Source: Halovenus sp037080055 (GTDB lineage: Archaea > Halobacteriota > Halobacteria > Halobacteriales > Haloarculaceae). Taken from it: a stretch of 64,000 bases of DNA. The notes beneath the pieces were generated by a model. The model was given only the letters and a program-made list of their open reading frames with translations. It was not told where the DNA came from and did no database searches. Shown here one piece after another: positions 49,362-58,481 of this stretch. The stretch is from assembly GCF_037080055.1 (NCBI RefSeq), contig NZ_JBAOJI010000001.1, positions 806,001 to 870,000 on the forward strand, given 5' to 3'. Positions within the stretch are counted from its first letter, which is position 1, and every line of letters starts with the position of its first letter. A program made the translations under genes and the position numbers.

Positions 49362-50635
49362 GACTGGACCTCCGAGAGCAGACGGCTCGCGCGCTCGGCC
49401 GGATCGTCGGCGTGTTCGACGAACTCCGCGGCTTCGAGATTCGCCCCGAAGTCATCGACCGTCAGGGAGCCACGAACGCGATACTCGCGGCCGACAACCT
49501 CGCTCGCGATTTCCTCCGCGACGACCTCCCGGTCCATCGCGTCGCGAGCGTGGTCTTTGGCTTCTTCGAGTCCGCCGCCGTAGATCTCTGCCGTCAGTTC
49601 CTCGTCGAGGACGACGGTGACGGTCCCGGTGCCGTCGTCGAGGATGGCCTTCGTTCGCAGGTCATCCTCGCCGTCGACCGCGCCGTGACTCCGGCACTCG
49701 CCGTTCTGCGTGACGCGCCCACACTCCGGACAGCGCTCGATCAGACCAGAGCCATCCCGGATCGCGACGATGTTGCCGACGAGTTCGACATCATACAGGC
49801 CGCCGTGGTTGATCGCCTCGTGGATCGAGTGTCGCGGCGCGCGCTCAGAGATTTCGACATCTCGGCCCAGCGTCGTGACCGTCGAGAACTCCGAGATATT
49901 CACGGACGGAACGCCACGGAACTCCCGGATAAAGGAGTCCTCGATGCGGACGCTCGCACCCGCCTCGATTTCGGCTCGTGGCTCCCAGTCGGTGAAGGGA
50001 AGTTTGCCGGTCTCGTCGGCGAGTTCGCCGCTCAGAATCTCCGTCTCGCCGTCGCGGCCGTCGATGGTCTTTGTCTCGCAGTCGAGGATCTGGACCTCGA
50101 CGTTGATCCCGCGGTCGCCCGGTGTCAGTTCGGCAAGTGTCGCGTCGCCGCCGACATCGTAGGGGACCTCCAGCGTCGAGTCCTCGCGGTCGACAGTCGT
50201 CGACTCGCCGAGGTTCAGTTCGGGCCTGTCGTCCCACTCCCGAACTCCGGCGTTGCCAACCGTTAGCGTCTCGCCGGCTTCGAGGTCGAAATCCTCCCAC
50301 GAGGTGTAAGAGATCTTCCCAGTCTCGTCGGCGACTTCGCCCTCGAAGATGACGCTCTCTTCGCCGTTGTACTGGATCGAGCGCTTGCCGACCGAGAGCA
50401 CGCGCACCGTCACGGAGACGTTGCTGTCGCTCGTCTCGATCTCGTCGACGGTTTTCGTCGCGACAGCATCGCTGCCGCCACCATCCGAGCCGTCACCGTA
50501 CTTACGACGAAGACTCTGTTTCGCTTCCTCGACCGGCACGCTGTAAGACAGCAAGTTGTCGAGATCGTCCTGGACCTCCTCTTTGTCAACACCGAGGTCG
50601 GAGGCGAGTTCCTCGGCATGGTCTTCGAGTTCCAT
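49358..50635 (-). CDS. Replication protein A (Rpa), multi-OB with zinc finger
   Basis: This 425-residue protein binds single-stranded DNA. After an N-terminal helical part (MELEDHAEELASDLG) there are three OB folds of similar layout, each carrying the VSVTVRVLSVGKRSI- or VNVEVQILDCETKTI-type strand, GEVADETGKISYTSWED and related pieces (about residues 75, 180 and 290). A zinc finger, ERCPECGRVTQNGECRSH (about 310-330), follows in the third fold. It matches haloarchaeal Rpa1-type protein in length and domain order, and it is the first gene of the rpa-rpap-rpe operon, with a four-base overlap to the next. I begin at the ATG 50633-50635. Confidence 0.9.
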   Translation of the reverse strand: MELEDHAEELASDLGVDKEEVQDDLDNLLSYSVPVEEAKQSLRRKYGDGSDGGGSDAVATKTVDEIETSDSNVSVTVRVLSVGKRSIQYNGEESVIFEGEVADETGKISYTSWEDFDLEAGETLTVGNAGVREWDDRPELNLGESTTVDREDSTLEVPYDVGGDATLAELTPGDRGINVEVQILDCETKTIDGRDGETEILSGELADETGKLPFTDWEPRAEIEAGASVRIEDSFIREFRGVPSVNISEFSTVTTLGRDVEISERAPRHSIHEAINHGGLYDVELVGNIVAIRDGSGLIERCPECGRVTQNGECRSHGAVDGEDDLRTKAILDDGTGTVTVVLDEELTAEIYGGGLEEAKDHARDAMDREVVAEEIASEVVGREYRVRGSLTVDDFGANLEAAEFVEHADDPAERASRLLSEVQS

Positions 50636-50735
50636 ATCCCCCGGTTCGGCCCCCACTCCTAAAATCATTCGTCTATGCTGAACCCCGAATATGATCGGGA
50701 GCAGGGTTTCCCCATCGGACCGACTGCATCGAGAT

Positions 50736-51746
50736 ATGAGCCCGCAACTGGACCTCCGCGAAGACGAAGTTGGCGCGTACTACGAACGACTGGTCGACAG
50801 CCTCGATGAGTCGAGTGAGCTGACGATTCTCGCCGCGGCCGATCCAACGATCAGCCTCAAACGCTATGAGATCGAGCACCGACGAGCGCTCGACTGGACC
50901 GTCGATCGCGCCGGCGAGAACGACTGGCGCGTCACCGTCGAGGTGGGCAGCGAGATGGACGAGGACCGACTTCCCGACTTCGACGTACGCTCGATTCCGC
51001 CACAGCGCCGCCATTCAGTACTGACAGGCACCTTCGACGCGCTGGATCCCGGCGACGGGTTCGTGCTGGTCAACGATCACGACCCCAAGCCGCTGTATCA
51101 CGAACTTCGCTCGCTGTACGGCGAGGTCATCGACTGGGAGTACGCTAGCCGCGGCGGCGACGAGGGCTGGCGCGTCGAAGTCACGAAAACCGCCGCCGGC
51201 AAGGAGACAGACAGCGACGTACACACGAAATTCGACGTGCGCGAGATTCCCAAGCCGGAACGGCACTCCACCATCCATCACCGCTACGGGATGATTCCCG
51301 AAGGCGAAGTCATGGAGATTGTCGCTCCCCACGAACCCCGGCCGCTGAAAGGGGAGTTCGACGAGCAGTACGGCGACTCCTTCAGTTGGGATGTCGTCGA
51401 GAAAGAAGCAAACAAGTGCCGCGTCCAGATCACGAAAGGCGGCGAGAGCGAGGAAGAGAGCGTCGACCTCGAAGTCACGCGGGAGTTGGACGTGCGCGAG
51501 TTACCACCGGCACAGCGCCACGAACAGATTTTCGAGGCCTACGACGACCTCGACAGCGAAACCGGGTTCGTGCTGGTCAACGACCACGACCCCAAGCCGC
51601 TGTATCACCAGTTCGAGGCCGAGGCCGGACCGGAGTTCCACTGGGAATACAAAAAGGAAGAGCCTGGCGAGTTCAAGGTACTGATCGGCAAGACCGACGC
51701 TGACTCCGACGACGTCCCCGAACAAGGCCAGCAAGCACCGTTCTGA
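50736..51746 (+). CDS. Multi-domain DUF2249 protein
   Basis: This 336-residue protein is a tandem of four DUF2249-like units. The last three are clear: DVRSIPPQRRHSVLTGTFDALDPGDGFVLVNDHDPKPLYH (from about residue 86), FDVREIPKPERHSTIHHRY (from about 170) and LDVRELPPAQRHEQIFEAYDDLDSETGFVLVNDHDPKPLYH (from about 255). The first unit is degenerate. Repeats 2 and 4 share the HDPKPLYH signature, and repeat 3 has lost it (HEPRPLKGEF), so two of the units may be active. DUF2249 domains are found with hemerythrin-like and nitrogen-metabolism proteins and are of unknown function. It is transcribed divergently from the rpa operon. Confidence 0.85.
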   Translation: MSPQLDLREDEVGAYYERLVDSLDESSELTILAAADPTISLKRYEIEHRRALDWTVDRAGENDWRVTVEVGSEMDEDRLPDFDVRSIPPQRRHSVLTGTFDALDPGDGFVLVNDHDPKPLYHELRSLYGEVIDWEYASRGGDEGWRVEVTKTAAGKETDSDVHTKFDVREIPKPERHSTIHHRYGMIPEGEVMEIVAPHEPRPLKGEFDEQYGDSFSWDVVEKEANKCRVQITKGGESEEESVDLEVTRELDVRELPPAQRHEQIFEAYDDLDSETGFVLVNDHDPKPLYHQFEAEAGPEFHWEYKKEEPGEFKVLIGKTDADSDDVPEQGQQAPF

Positions 51747-51822
51747 GGTTTTTGGACCGTCTTTCGAGGGGTCCGATCCCTTCGATATGTTTTACTTTTG
51801 GAACTGAATAGTACCGGACACG

Positions 51823-52638
51823 ATGGATCAGTGTCCCCACTGCGGTTCTTCGATCACAGACGGGCCGAAATGCCCGAACTGTGGCCAATCGCTCGACGCC
51901 CTCCCGGAGTATCAGTCCGAACCGACAGGTCACGGAGCCGCCTCGCCGGCCCAGACAGACGGCCTTCCCGGCCCGGGAGAGCCTCTGGAACCCGAACAGC
52001 CCGAAGCCGAGGGCACACCAGACGGGGACGCCGCGGAGGCTACCGAGCAACCTGACGGGCCGATTGGCGGGCGACTCAGTCGCCGGGCACTGCTCGGTGG
52101 TGCGGGTGCGTCGGTCGCACTGCTCGGCGTCGGCGGCGCAGGGTGGATGTATCTGCAAGACGGTGGCGCAGGCGATGCCGTCATCAGATCCTACTTCGAC
52201 GCGATGACCACCGAAAACTGGTCCCGGGCGGAAGACCTGTACCACGACGATTCACCGACCATCTCCCGAATCGAGGAGAGTCAGGAGATTGCCGATTACG
52301 AGGGATATCTCGAATCACGGGAGGTACTCGAGACGTGGAAGAATATCGACCCCGAAATCGACGGGATTCAGGAGTTCTATCACGCGACAGAGGTCACCGA
52401 AGAGTCGATCGAGGATCTGCGGATCCAACTTGATACTGACGCGGTGAAGATGGTCGACGAGGTCCGCTCGGCGATTGCATTTCTCGCAGTCGAAGTAGGA
52501 ACTCTCAACGAGGAACAGAAGAGCGCAAAAGAGTACTACAAAGACGGAACGCAGAACAGACCACTGACCTGTAACCTCGTGCTGGTCGACGGCGATTGGT
52601 CGCTCTGGACGGTCCGAGGGCTGGGGCGGTTCGGATAG
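51823..52638 (+). CDS. Zinc-ribbon lipoprotein-like or membrane-anchored protein
   Basis: This 271-residue protein begins with a zinc ribbon (CPHCGS and CPNCGQS, residues 4-7 and 17-20), then an acidic/proline-rich linker, then a twin-arginine-like signal (SRRALLGGAGASVALLGVGG, about 85-104) that works as a single membrane anchor. The outer domain (about 115-271; VIRSYFDAMTTENWSRAEDLYHDDSP and NLVLVDGDWSLWTV) has the look of an NTF2-like or DUF4878-like fold. Type: cytoplasmic zinc ribbon, one membrane helix, external domain. I know no named role. The TACTTTTGGAAC stretch upstream is a possible TATA-like element. Confidence 0.72.
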   Translation: MDQCPHCGSSITDGPKCPNCGQSLDALPEYQSEPTGHGAASPAQTDGLPGPGEPLEPEQPEAEGTPDGDAAEATEQPDGPIGGRLSRRALLGGAGASVALLGVGGAGWMYLQDGGAGDAVIRSYFDAMTTENWSRAEDLYHDDSPTISRIEESQEIADYEGYLESREVLETWKNIDPEIDGIQEFYHATEVTEESIEDLRIQLDTDAVKMVDEVRSAIAFLAVEVGTLNEEQKSAKEYYKDGTQNRPLTCNLVLVDGDWSLWTVRGLGRFG

Positions 52639-52692
52639 AGCGCGACGTCTCTCCGACGGATTTTTTTACAACTGTAGTCGGATATAGCAGTA

Positions 52693-53475
52693 ATGGCTGC
52701 AATCGAAGAGATTTGTGCCTATCCAGTCAAGGGACTCGACGGAATTCGCCTCGACGAAGCAGAGATCACCGACGGCGGCACCCTCGCCTACGACCGGGAG
52801 TTCGCCCTGTTCGAGGACGGTGGGATCATCAACGCCAAAGACAGCGACAAGTTTCACGATCTCTCGACGACGTTCGATCCCGAGGGGAGGACGCTGTCGG
52901 TGACAGTCCCGGACGGCGAAACGTTGTCCTTTACGCTCGCGGAGGACACCGATCAGCGGCGCGCCGAGGACTGGTTCAGCGAGTATTTCGGGATGGATCT
53001 CAGACTCCGCCGCAACACCGAACTCGGCTACGTCGACCGACGGAAAATGGGACCGTCGGTCATCAGCACCGCGACGCTCGAAACGGTCGCCTCGTGGTTC
53101 GAGGACCTGACTGTCGAGGGTGCGCGCCGCCGCCTCCGCGCGAACGTCGAAGTCTCAGGGGTCGAACCCTTCTGGGAAGACCGCTTCGTCGGCGAAGATG
53201 TCCCGGCGTTCGAGGCCGACGGCATCACTTTCGAGGGCATGACACCGTGTGCGCGGTGTGTCGTTCCACAACGCGACCCGGACACCGGCGAACCGATCGA
53301 GCGATTTCGCCAGCAGTTCATCGAGAAGCGCCGCGAGACCTTCCCCGAGTTTGCCGACGACGACGCATTCGATCATTTCTATACACTGATGATTATCAGC
53401 CGAATTCCCGAACGTGATCGGAACGGTTCCCTCGCTGTGGCCGATTCTGTTAGCGTAATTGAAAACACCTCGTAA
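52693..53475 (+). CDS. MOSC domain-containing protein
   Basis: This 260-residue protein has a MOSC N-terminal beta-barrel (IEEICAYPVKGLDGIRLDEAEI, DREFALFE) and a MOSC domain with the active cysteine in GMTPCARCVVPQRDPDTGE near residue 183. MOSC proteins carry sulfur or bind molybdenum cofactor, as in the C-terminal part of eukaryotic Moco sulfurase and in mARC-type amidoxime reductases. Length and the VSGVEPFWEDRFVGE segment fit the archaeal/bacterial single-domain form. It follows the zinc-ribbon protein gene by about 55 bases on the same strand, with no molybdopterin gene beside it. The substrate is unknown. Confidence 0.88.
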   Translation: MAAIEEICAYPVKGLDGIRLDEAEITDGGTLAYDREFALFEDGGIINAKDSDKFHDLSTTFDPEGRTLSVTVPDGETLSFTLAEDTDQRRAEDWFSEYFGMDLRLRRNTELGYVDRRKMGPSVISTATLETVASWFEDLTVEGARRRLRANVEVSGVEPFWEDRFVGEDVPAFEADGITFEGMTPCARCVVPQRDPDTGEPIERFRQQFIEKRRETFPEFADDDAFDHFYTLMIISRIPERDRNGSLAVADSVSVIENTS

Positions 53476-53541
53476 CGTTGTAAACTTTCGCGCGGAGTTT
53501 ACCCGCAGTTTTTCGTACCGGGGCCTCGATAGGGGTAGACG

Positions 53542-54612
53542 ATGACAACAGAGGAGACAGATTACTTCGACCGATTGGTCGACGTCGACGCGCTGGGCGA
53601 GTTCCTCAGGGCGGAACTCGGCTCCGTAGAGGAGTACGACGTCTATCGCCACGAAGAGGGACACTCGAACGAGACGCTGTTCGTCGATTGGGGGGACAGA
53701 GAACTCGTCATCCGGCGGCCGCCGCCGGGCGAGACTGCCGATACCGCCCACGACGTGCTGCGGGAGTACAAGGTCATCGACGCGCTGCAGGACACCGACG
53801 TGCCCGTGCCGCCGACGGTCGCTGCGACGGACGATCACAGCATCATCGGCAGTGATTTCTACGTCATGGACCGGCTCCGCGGCGAAGTCCTGCGGGATTC
53901 CGAGCCGGAGAGCTTCGCGAACGAGAATGCCCGCCGACGAGTCGGCACCGAACTCGTCGATACGCTCGCCTCGATTCACGAACTCGATTACGAGTCGGTC
54001 GGTCTCGGCGAGTTCGGCCGTCCCGAGGGGTACACGCAGCGACAGGTCGACCGCTGGGGCAAACAGCTATCCTGGGCCTTCGAGGTGACCGCCGAGGAAC
54101 GGGAGGTGCCCGTTCTCAAGGAGGTCGGCGACTGGCTGCAGGAGAACTGCCCCGACGAGCACCCGCACACGCTCGTTCACGGAGATTTCAAGCTCGACAA
54201 CGTGATGTTCGACGGCGAAGCGCCGGTCGAACTGATCGCTGTCTTCGACTGGGAGATGGCGACGCTGGGCGATCCGCGGGCTGATCTGGGCTGGATGCTC
54301 TCCTACTGGCGCGAGGACAAAGACCAGACGACCAACCGTGAAGAGTTCGTCAGCACCTTCATGACCCACCCGGACTACTCCACCCGCGAGGAACTGGTCG
54401 AACGCTGGGAAGAGCAGACCGGCTACGAGTTCGAACACGAGCGGTTCTACCGGGCGCTGGCAGTGTACAAACTCGCCGGCCTCGGAGAGATGTTCTTCCG
54501 CCGGTATCTCGAAGGCAACTCCGACGACCCGATGTATCCACGCATGGAACAGCAGGTGCCCGAACTCGCGGACCGAGCCCTCCGGATCATCGAAGGCGAA
54601 GAACCACTCTGA
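53542..54612 (+). CDS. Aminoglycoside phosphotransferase-like kinase (ACAD10/11 type)
   Basis: This 356-residue protein is a protein-kinase-fold small-molecule phosphotransferase. The phosphate-binding lobe contains EEGHSNETLFVDWGDRELVIRRPPPG near residues 35-60. The Brenner motif HGDFKLDNVMFD (about 213-224) and the metal motif AVFDWEMATLGDPRADLGWML (about 234-254) are both present. The end IIEGEEPL and the FKLDN pattern are close to the ACAD10/11 N-terminal kinase-like family, which phosphorylates hydroxyacyl-CoA intermediates. It is not expected to give antibiotic resistance. It stands alone, and the substrate is inferred from family only. Confidence 0.85.
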   Translation: MTTEETDYFDRLVDVDALGEFLRAELGSVEEYDVYRHEEGHSNETLFVDWGDRELVIRRPPPGETADTAHDVLREYKVIDALQDTDVPVPPTVAATDDHSIIGSDFYVMDRLRGEVLRDSEPESFANENARRRVGTELVDTLASIHELDYESVGLGEFGRPEGYTQRQVDRWGKQLSWAFEVTAEEREVPVLKEVGDWLQENCPDEHPHTLVHGDFKLDNVMFDGEAPVELIAVFDWEMATLGDPRADLGWMLSYWREDKDQTTNREEFVSTFMTHPDYSTREELVERWEEQTGYEFEHERFYRALAVYKLAGLGEMFFRRYLEGNSDDPMYPRMEQQVPELADRALRIIEGEEPL

Positions 54613-54738
54613 GCGAGCGAACGGGCACCTGTATCGATTAAACCCTGCTGAATTTCGAATAATACGAGCATATTCACCTTGGGTTACGATATTGTCGGGG
54701 CCCAAAGGTACAAACCGGAAGCCATCTCATCATATCAT

Positions 54739-55932
54739 ATGCACACCCGGACAGCAGTGGTCCTCGCGGCTGGGGAAGGAACGCGGTTGCGGCCGTTGAC
54801 GCAGAACCGGCCGAAACCGATGCTCCCAGCAGCGAACCGTCCGATTCTCGAACACGTTCTCGACGCGCTCGTCGAAGCAGGAATCAAGCAGATCGTGCTG
54901 GTCGTCGGCCATCGCCGCGAGCGCGTCCAGAGCTACGTCGGCCCGAGTTACCGCGACGTGCCCGTCGAGTACGTCATCCAGGGTAAGCAACTCGGCAGCG
55001 GTCACGCGCTGTTGCAGGCAGCCGAGACGGTTTCGGAGCCCCTTCTGGTCGTCAACGGCGACCGACTCATCGAATCGGCAGCCGTCGAAGCCGTCGGAAC
55101 AGCCTTCGCTGGCTCCGAACGACCGGCCGCGATGGCGGTGATCGAACGCGACCACGTCAGTCGCTACGGTGTCGTCTCGCTGGACGGTGAGGAGGTGACT
55201 GAACTGATCGAAAAGCCGGACTCCGAAGGACACGGCATGATCAACGCTGGGATCTACGCCTTCGAGCAGTCGATTTTCGACGAAATCGACGCCACACCGA
55301 GACAGTCGGGCGAACTCGCGTTGACAGATACGATCGGGAGACTCGTCGACCGGCGCGCAGTGACCGGCGTCCCCATCGAAGGAATGTGGGTCGACGCGAC
55401 CTATCCATGGGATCTGCTCTCGGTCGCTCGCGAAGTGCTTGACCGCGGTCGGACGAGCGAACCGGAATTGGATCACGGCGTCTGGATCGACGACCAAGTC
55501 GGGATTCACGACGATGCGACGCTGCAACCGCCGGTTGTCGTCGGGCCGGACTGTGAAATCGCGGCGGGGGCTGTCGTCGGCCCGAACGTCGCTCTCTCGC
55601 GAAACGTCACCGTCGAACCGAACGCGACGGTCGAGCGCGCGGTCGTCGACGAGGACAGTCGAATCGGCCACGGCTCGACTGTCATCGACACCGTCGTCGG
55701 ACAGGACACGGACATCGGTGCTGGGACGGTCATCCCCGGCGGCCCGAGTGACGTTCGGGTCGGCAACCAGATTCACGAAGAGCAGGCGCTCGGGGCCGTC
55801 CTCGCCGACCGAGTCGAGGTCGGCGGCGGCGTCTCCTTCGAGCCAGGCACGCTCGTTGGAACTGAAGCGAAGATTGGGCCAGGCGCGTACGTCCACGGCC
55901 ACGTTCCCATCGACGCGGAGGTGCTCCGCTGA
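54739..55932 (+). CDS. Sugar-1-phosphate nucleotidyltransferase (GlmU-like)
   Basis: This 397-residue bifunctional-looking protein has an N-terminal nucleotidyltransferase (VVLAAGEGTRLRPLT, then RPKPMLP, about residues 6-28; NGDRLIESAAVEAV near 117; EKPDSEGHGMINAGIYAF near 170) and a C-terminal left-handed beta-helix of hexapeptide repeats (about 250-390; GVWIDDQVGIHDDATLQ, VVVGPDCEIAAG). This layout is that of archaeal GlmU, which makes UDP-GlcNAc from glucosamine-1-P, or a related thymidylyl/uridylyltransferase. It precedes glmS with a one-base overlap (TGATG), a strong hint to the amino-sugar pathway. The ATG at 54739 is used; the frame runs open upstream. Confidence 0.87.
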   Translation: MHTRTAVVLAAGEGTRLRPLTQNRPKPMLPAANRPILEHVLDALVEAGIKQIVLVVGHRRERVQSYVGPSYRDVPVEYVIQGKQLGSGHALLQAAETVSEPLLVVNGDRLIESAAVEAVGTAFAGSERPAAMAVIERDHVSRYGVVSLDGEEVTELIEKPDSEGHGMINAGIYAFEQSIFDEIDATPRQSGELALTDTIGRLVDRRAVTGVPIEGMWVDATYPWDLLSVAREVLDRGRTSEPELDHGVWIDDQVGIHDDATLQPPVVVGPDCEIAAGAVVGPNVALSRNVTVEPNATVERAVVDEDSRIGHGSTVIDTVVGQDTDIGAGTVIPGGPSDVRVGNQIHEEQALGAVLADRVEVGGGVSFEPGTLVGTEAKIGPGAYVHGHVPIDAEVLR

Positions 55933-57758
55933 TGTGTGGGATCATCGGCTGTGTCGGCCGCGACGGTGACACGCTGGAAACGCTCGTGCACGGTCTCGAG
56001 AACCTGGAGTACCGCGGCTACGATTCCGCCGGTGTCGCGCTCGGCGGGAAAGGACTGGGCGTCCGCAAGACCAGCGGCAAGATCGAACAGCTCCGAAACA
56101 CCCTCGACCACGAGCCGCTGTCCGGCACTATCGGCATCGGCCACACCCGTTGGAGCACCCACGGCCCGCCGACGGACGAAAATGCGCACCCGCATCAGGA
56201 CTGTACGGGTGACGTTGCTGTCGTCCACAACGGCATCATCGAGAACTACCAGACGCTTCGCGACGACCTGACCGAAGCGGGACACACCTTCACCAGCGAC
56301 ACCGACACCGAGGTCGTCCCGCATCTGATCGAAGACGCGCTGGGACGTGGCGCAGAGCCAGAAGAAGCCGTCCGGACGGCAATCGACCAGCTCGAAGGGA
56401 GTTACGCCATCGCCGCGGTCATCGACGGCACCGACGCGCTGTTTGCAGCCCGAAACGACTCCCCGCTCGTGATCGGCGTCGGCCTCGATCAGGACGGCAG
56501 CGAAGGCGCCAGTGTCACCGACGGCCCGTACTTCATCGCGAGCGACGTGCCCGCGTTCCGCGAGTACACCGCTCGCGTGATCTATCTGGAAGACGGCGAG
56601 TTCGCCCGACTCGACGGCGGATTGACAGTCACCGACGCCGACGGGGCGGAAGTCGAGAAAGCTGTCGAGACCATCGAGTGGGACGCCGAGGAGACCGGCA
56701 AGAGTGGTTACGACCACTACATGCTCAAGGAGATCAACGAACAACCCCGCGCGCTCCGGCAGTGTCTCCGCGGCCGAGTCGACGAACTCGGAAGCGCGGT
56801 CGATATCGAGGGCGTCGGCGATCTCTCGCCGACGGGGATCCAGTTCGTCGCCTGCGGAACCTCCTATCACGCTGCGCTGTACGGCGCTCGGCTCTTCGAT
56901 CAGGCCGGGATTCCCGCACAGGCACATCTCGCCAGCGAGTACGCCACCTCACCGCCACCGATCGGCGGCGACCTCGTGGTGGGAATCACCCAGAGCGGCG
57001 AGACCGCAGACACGCTCTCGGCGCTGCGGGAGGCGAAGAGTCGCGGCGCGGAGACCCTCGCAGTGACGAACACTGTCGGCTCAACAGCCACGCGGGAGTG
57101 CGATCACGCGCTGTACATCCGCTCCGGTCCGGAGATCGGCGTCGCGGCGACGAAAACCTTCGCCGGCCAACTCGCTGCGCTCAATCTGTTCGCACTCGCA
57201 ACCGCGGAGGGGAGTCAGACCCGCAGTGACGTGATCCCGGCACTACGTGATCTGCCAGGGGATATCCAGAGCGTGCTCGACAACTCGACCGCGGCGGAGA
57301 TTGCCGGCGAGTACGCCGACGCCGAATCGTTCTTCTTCATCGGCCGCCGCTACCAGTATCCCGTCGCCCTCGAAGGTGCGCTGAAGCTCAAGGAGATCAG
57401 CTACGAACACGCCGAGGGCTTCGCGGCCGGCGAACTCAAACACGGCCCGCTCGCGCTCGTAACCGAAAATACGCCCGTCTTCGCGCTCGTGGTCGGCGAC
57501 GGGGAAATTGCTCGCAAGACTGTTGGCAACATCAAGGAAGTCGAAGCGCGGGACGCCCCCGTCGTTGCGGTGACTGACGGCCAGAGCGACGCGGAGTTGT
57601 ACGCGGACCACGTCCTCGAAATTCCGGAGACCCATCCGCGGGCAGCGGCGCTGTTGACGAACGTCCAGCTACAGTTGGTGGCCTACCACGTGGCGAACAA
57701 TCTCGGCCGGCCCATCGACAAGCCGCGAAATCTCGCAAAAAGCGTGACCGTCGAATAG
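55932..57758 (+). CDS. glmS: Glutamine-fructose-6-phosphate aminotransferase GlmS
   Basis: This 608-residue enzyme makes glucosamine-6-P from fructose-6-P and glutamine. The glutaminase domain begins with C2 (CGIIGCVGRDG), has LEYRGYDSAGVAL near residue 29 and the ammonia-channel region TRWSTHGPPTDENAHPHQ near residue 72. The two SIS isomerase domains (about 285-420 and 455-600) carry FVACGTSYHAAL, SGETADTLSALREA and GRRYQYPVALEGALKLKEISYEHAEGF; the C-terminus ends in the typical PRNLAKSVTVE. It is coupled to the GlmU-like gene (one base overlap). This forms the entry to UDP-GlcNAc for glycans and lipids. Confidence 0.96.
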   Translation: MCGIIGCVGRDGDTLETLVHGLENLEYRGYDSAGVALGGKGLGVRKTSGKIEQLRNTLDHEPLSGTIGIGHTRWSTHGPPTDENAHPHQDCTGDVAVVHNGIIENYQTLRDDLTEAGHTFTSDTDTEVVPHLIEDALGRGAEPEEAVRTAIDQLEGSYAIAAVIDGTDALFAARNDSPLVIGVGLDQDGSEGASVTDGPYFIASDVPAFREYTARVIYLEDGEFARLDGGLTVTDADGAEVEKAVETIEWDAEETGKSGYDHYMLKEINEQPRALRQCLRGRVDELGSAVDIEGVGDLSPTGIQFVACGTSYHAALYGARLFDQAGIPAQAHLASEYATSPPPIGGDLVVGITQSGETADTLSALREAKSRGAETLAVTNTVGSTATRECDHALYIRSGPEIGVAATKTFAGQLAALNLFALATAEGSQTRSDVIPALRDLPGDIQSVLDNSTAAEIAGEYADAESFFFIGRRYQYPVALEGALKLKEISYEHAEGFAAGELKHGPLALVTENTPVFALVVGDGEIARKTVGNIKEVEARDAPVVAVTDGQSDAELYADHVLEIPETHPRAAALLTNVQLQLVAYHVANNLGRPIDKPRNLAKSVTVE

Positions 57759-57764
57759 AGACGC

Positions 57765-58055
57765 TTACTCCTGGGTCGTCAGGTGGGCGGGCTTCGTGAT
57801 GACGATTTTCTCGACGTCGCCGTCGGTGATTTCGACCTTGTAGGCCTGGCCCTGCTCGCCGATGACGGTCCCGACTTCGCCGTTGAAGCGAGGGTGGAAG
57901 CGACCTTCCTGCACGCTGGGGTCCAGCGAGAGGTGGACGGAGTCACCTGCCTCGAACTCTTCGACGGCCTGCTGTGGCGGGGATGTGCCCTGATCCCGCG
58001 GATCGTTCTGAAGTTTGTGCCGCGTGCCCTGCTGTGGTCCATTCGAGTTTGGCAT
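57765..58055 (-). CDS. rpl21e: Large-subunit ribosomal protein L21e
   Basis: This 96-residue protein is archaeal/eukaryotic ribosomal protein L21e, an SH3-like barrel of the large subunit. The basic start NGPQQGTRHKLQNDPRDQG, the segment FEAGDSVHLSLDPSVQEGRFHPRFNGEVGTVIGEQGQAYKVEITDGDVEKIVITKPAHLT and its length match the family. A GTTATAAAACG box lies at 58082-58092, 27-37 bases before the ATG, giving a leaderless transcript. It is convergent with glmS, six bases apart. Confidence 0.96.
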   Translation of the reverse strand: MPNSNGPQQGTRHKLQNDPRDQGTSPPQQAVEEFEAGDSVHLSLDPSVQEGRFHPRFNGEVGTVIGEQGQAYKVEITDGDVEKIVITKPAHLTTQE

Positions 58056-58082
58056 TCGTAGGACCTTCTAATCCAGTCGGCG

Positions 58083-58090
58083 TTATAAAA
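58083..58090 (-). promoter_or_regulatory. TATA box of rpl21e
   Basis: Minus-strand TTTTATAA, 28-35 bases ahead of the rpl21e ATG, a standard archaeal promoter element for a leaderless ribosomal protein transcript. Confidence 0.65.
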
Positions 58091-58148
58091 CGTGCGTTCC
58101 GTCCCTGGCAGAGCGGGTGGTGTTTCGTCGAGTGATACGCGTTTGAAG

Positions 58149-58388
58149 AACCAGAAATCCCCCGACCGCTTGACCGCCCGGGACTCGCTGCGGTCCAGTG
58201 GGTCCTTGCTTCGTCCGGGACGGATCAAGCGGTCGGCCCCTTTCAGTCCCACCCTGTAGCTTGTGACACAGGCCATCGCGGGTGGGACTGAAAGGGGCGG
58301 CAGGCTACGCTCCCGCGACTCGCTGCGCGCGCTTCGCGTGCTTGCGTCGTCGAGGTTCGCGTAGCCAGCCGGGGCTTTCTGATTGGTT
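58149..58388. repeat. MITE-like palindromic repeat, copy 2
   Basis: A 240-base unit related to 16772-17041. It has the same outer ends (AACCAGAAA at 58149-58157 and CCGGGGCTTTCTGATTGGTT at 58369-58388, the latter with a small insertion) and two shared internal modules, CCCCTTTCAGTCCCACC...GGTGGGACTGAAAGGGG and GGCTACGC...GCGTAGCC, plus its own CCGACCGCTTGA...TCAAGCGGTCGG hairpin. The modules stand in a different order from copy 1. It lies just upstream of tRNA-Ala. No protein is encoded. Confidence 0.68.
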
Positions 58389-58481
58389 CGACCCGAGATG
58401 AACCCGAATCGTGTTAACAGGAACACTACCGCAGACCGTTCCGATGGGTTTAAGCAAAGCCGCCGGAAATTCAGGGATGGA

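Noticed and set aside
53542..54612. Antibiotic resistance gene
   Set aside because: The aminoglycoside-phosphotransferase fold here is the ACAD10/11-type metabolic branch and nothing suggests a drug substrate.
54730..55902. Antisense frame of 390 codons over the GlmU-like gene
   Set aside because: The sense strand has nucleotidyltransferase motifs and hexapeptide repeats.
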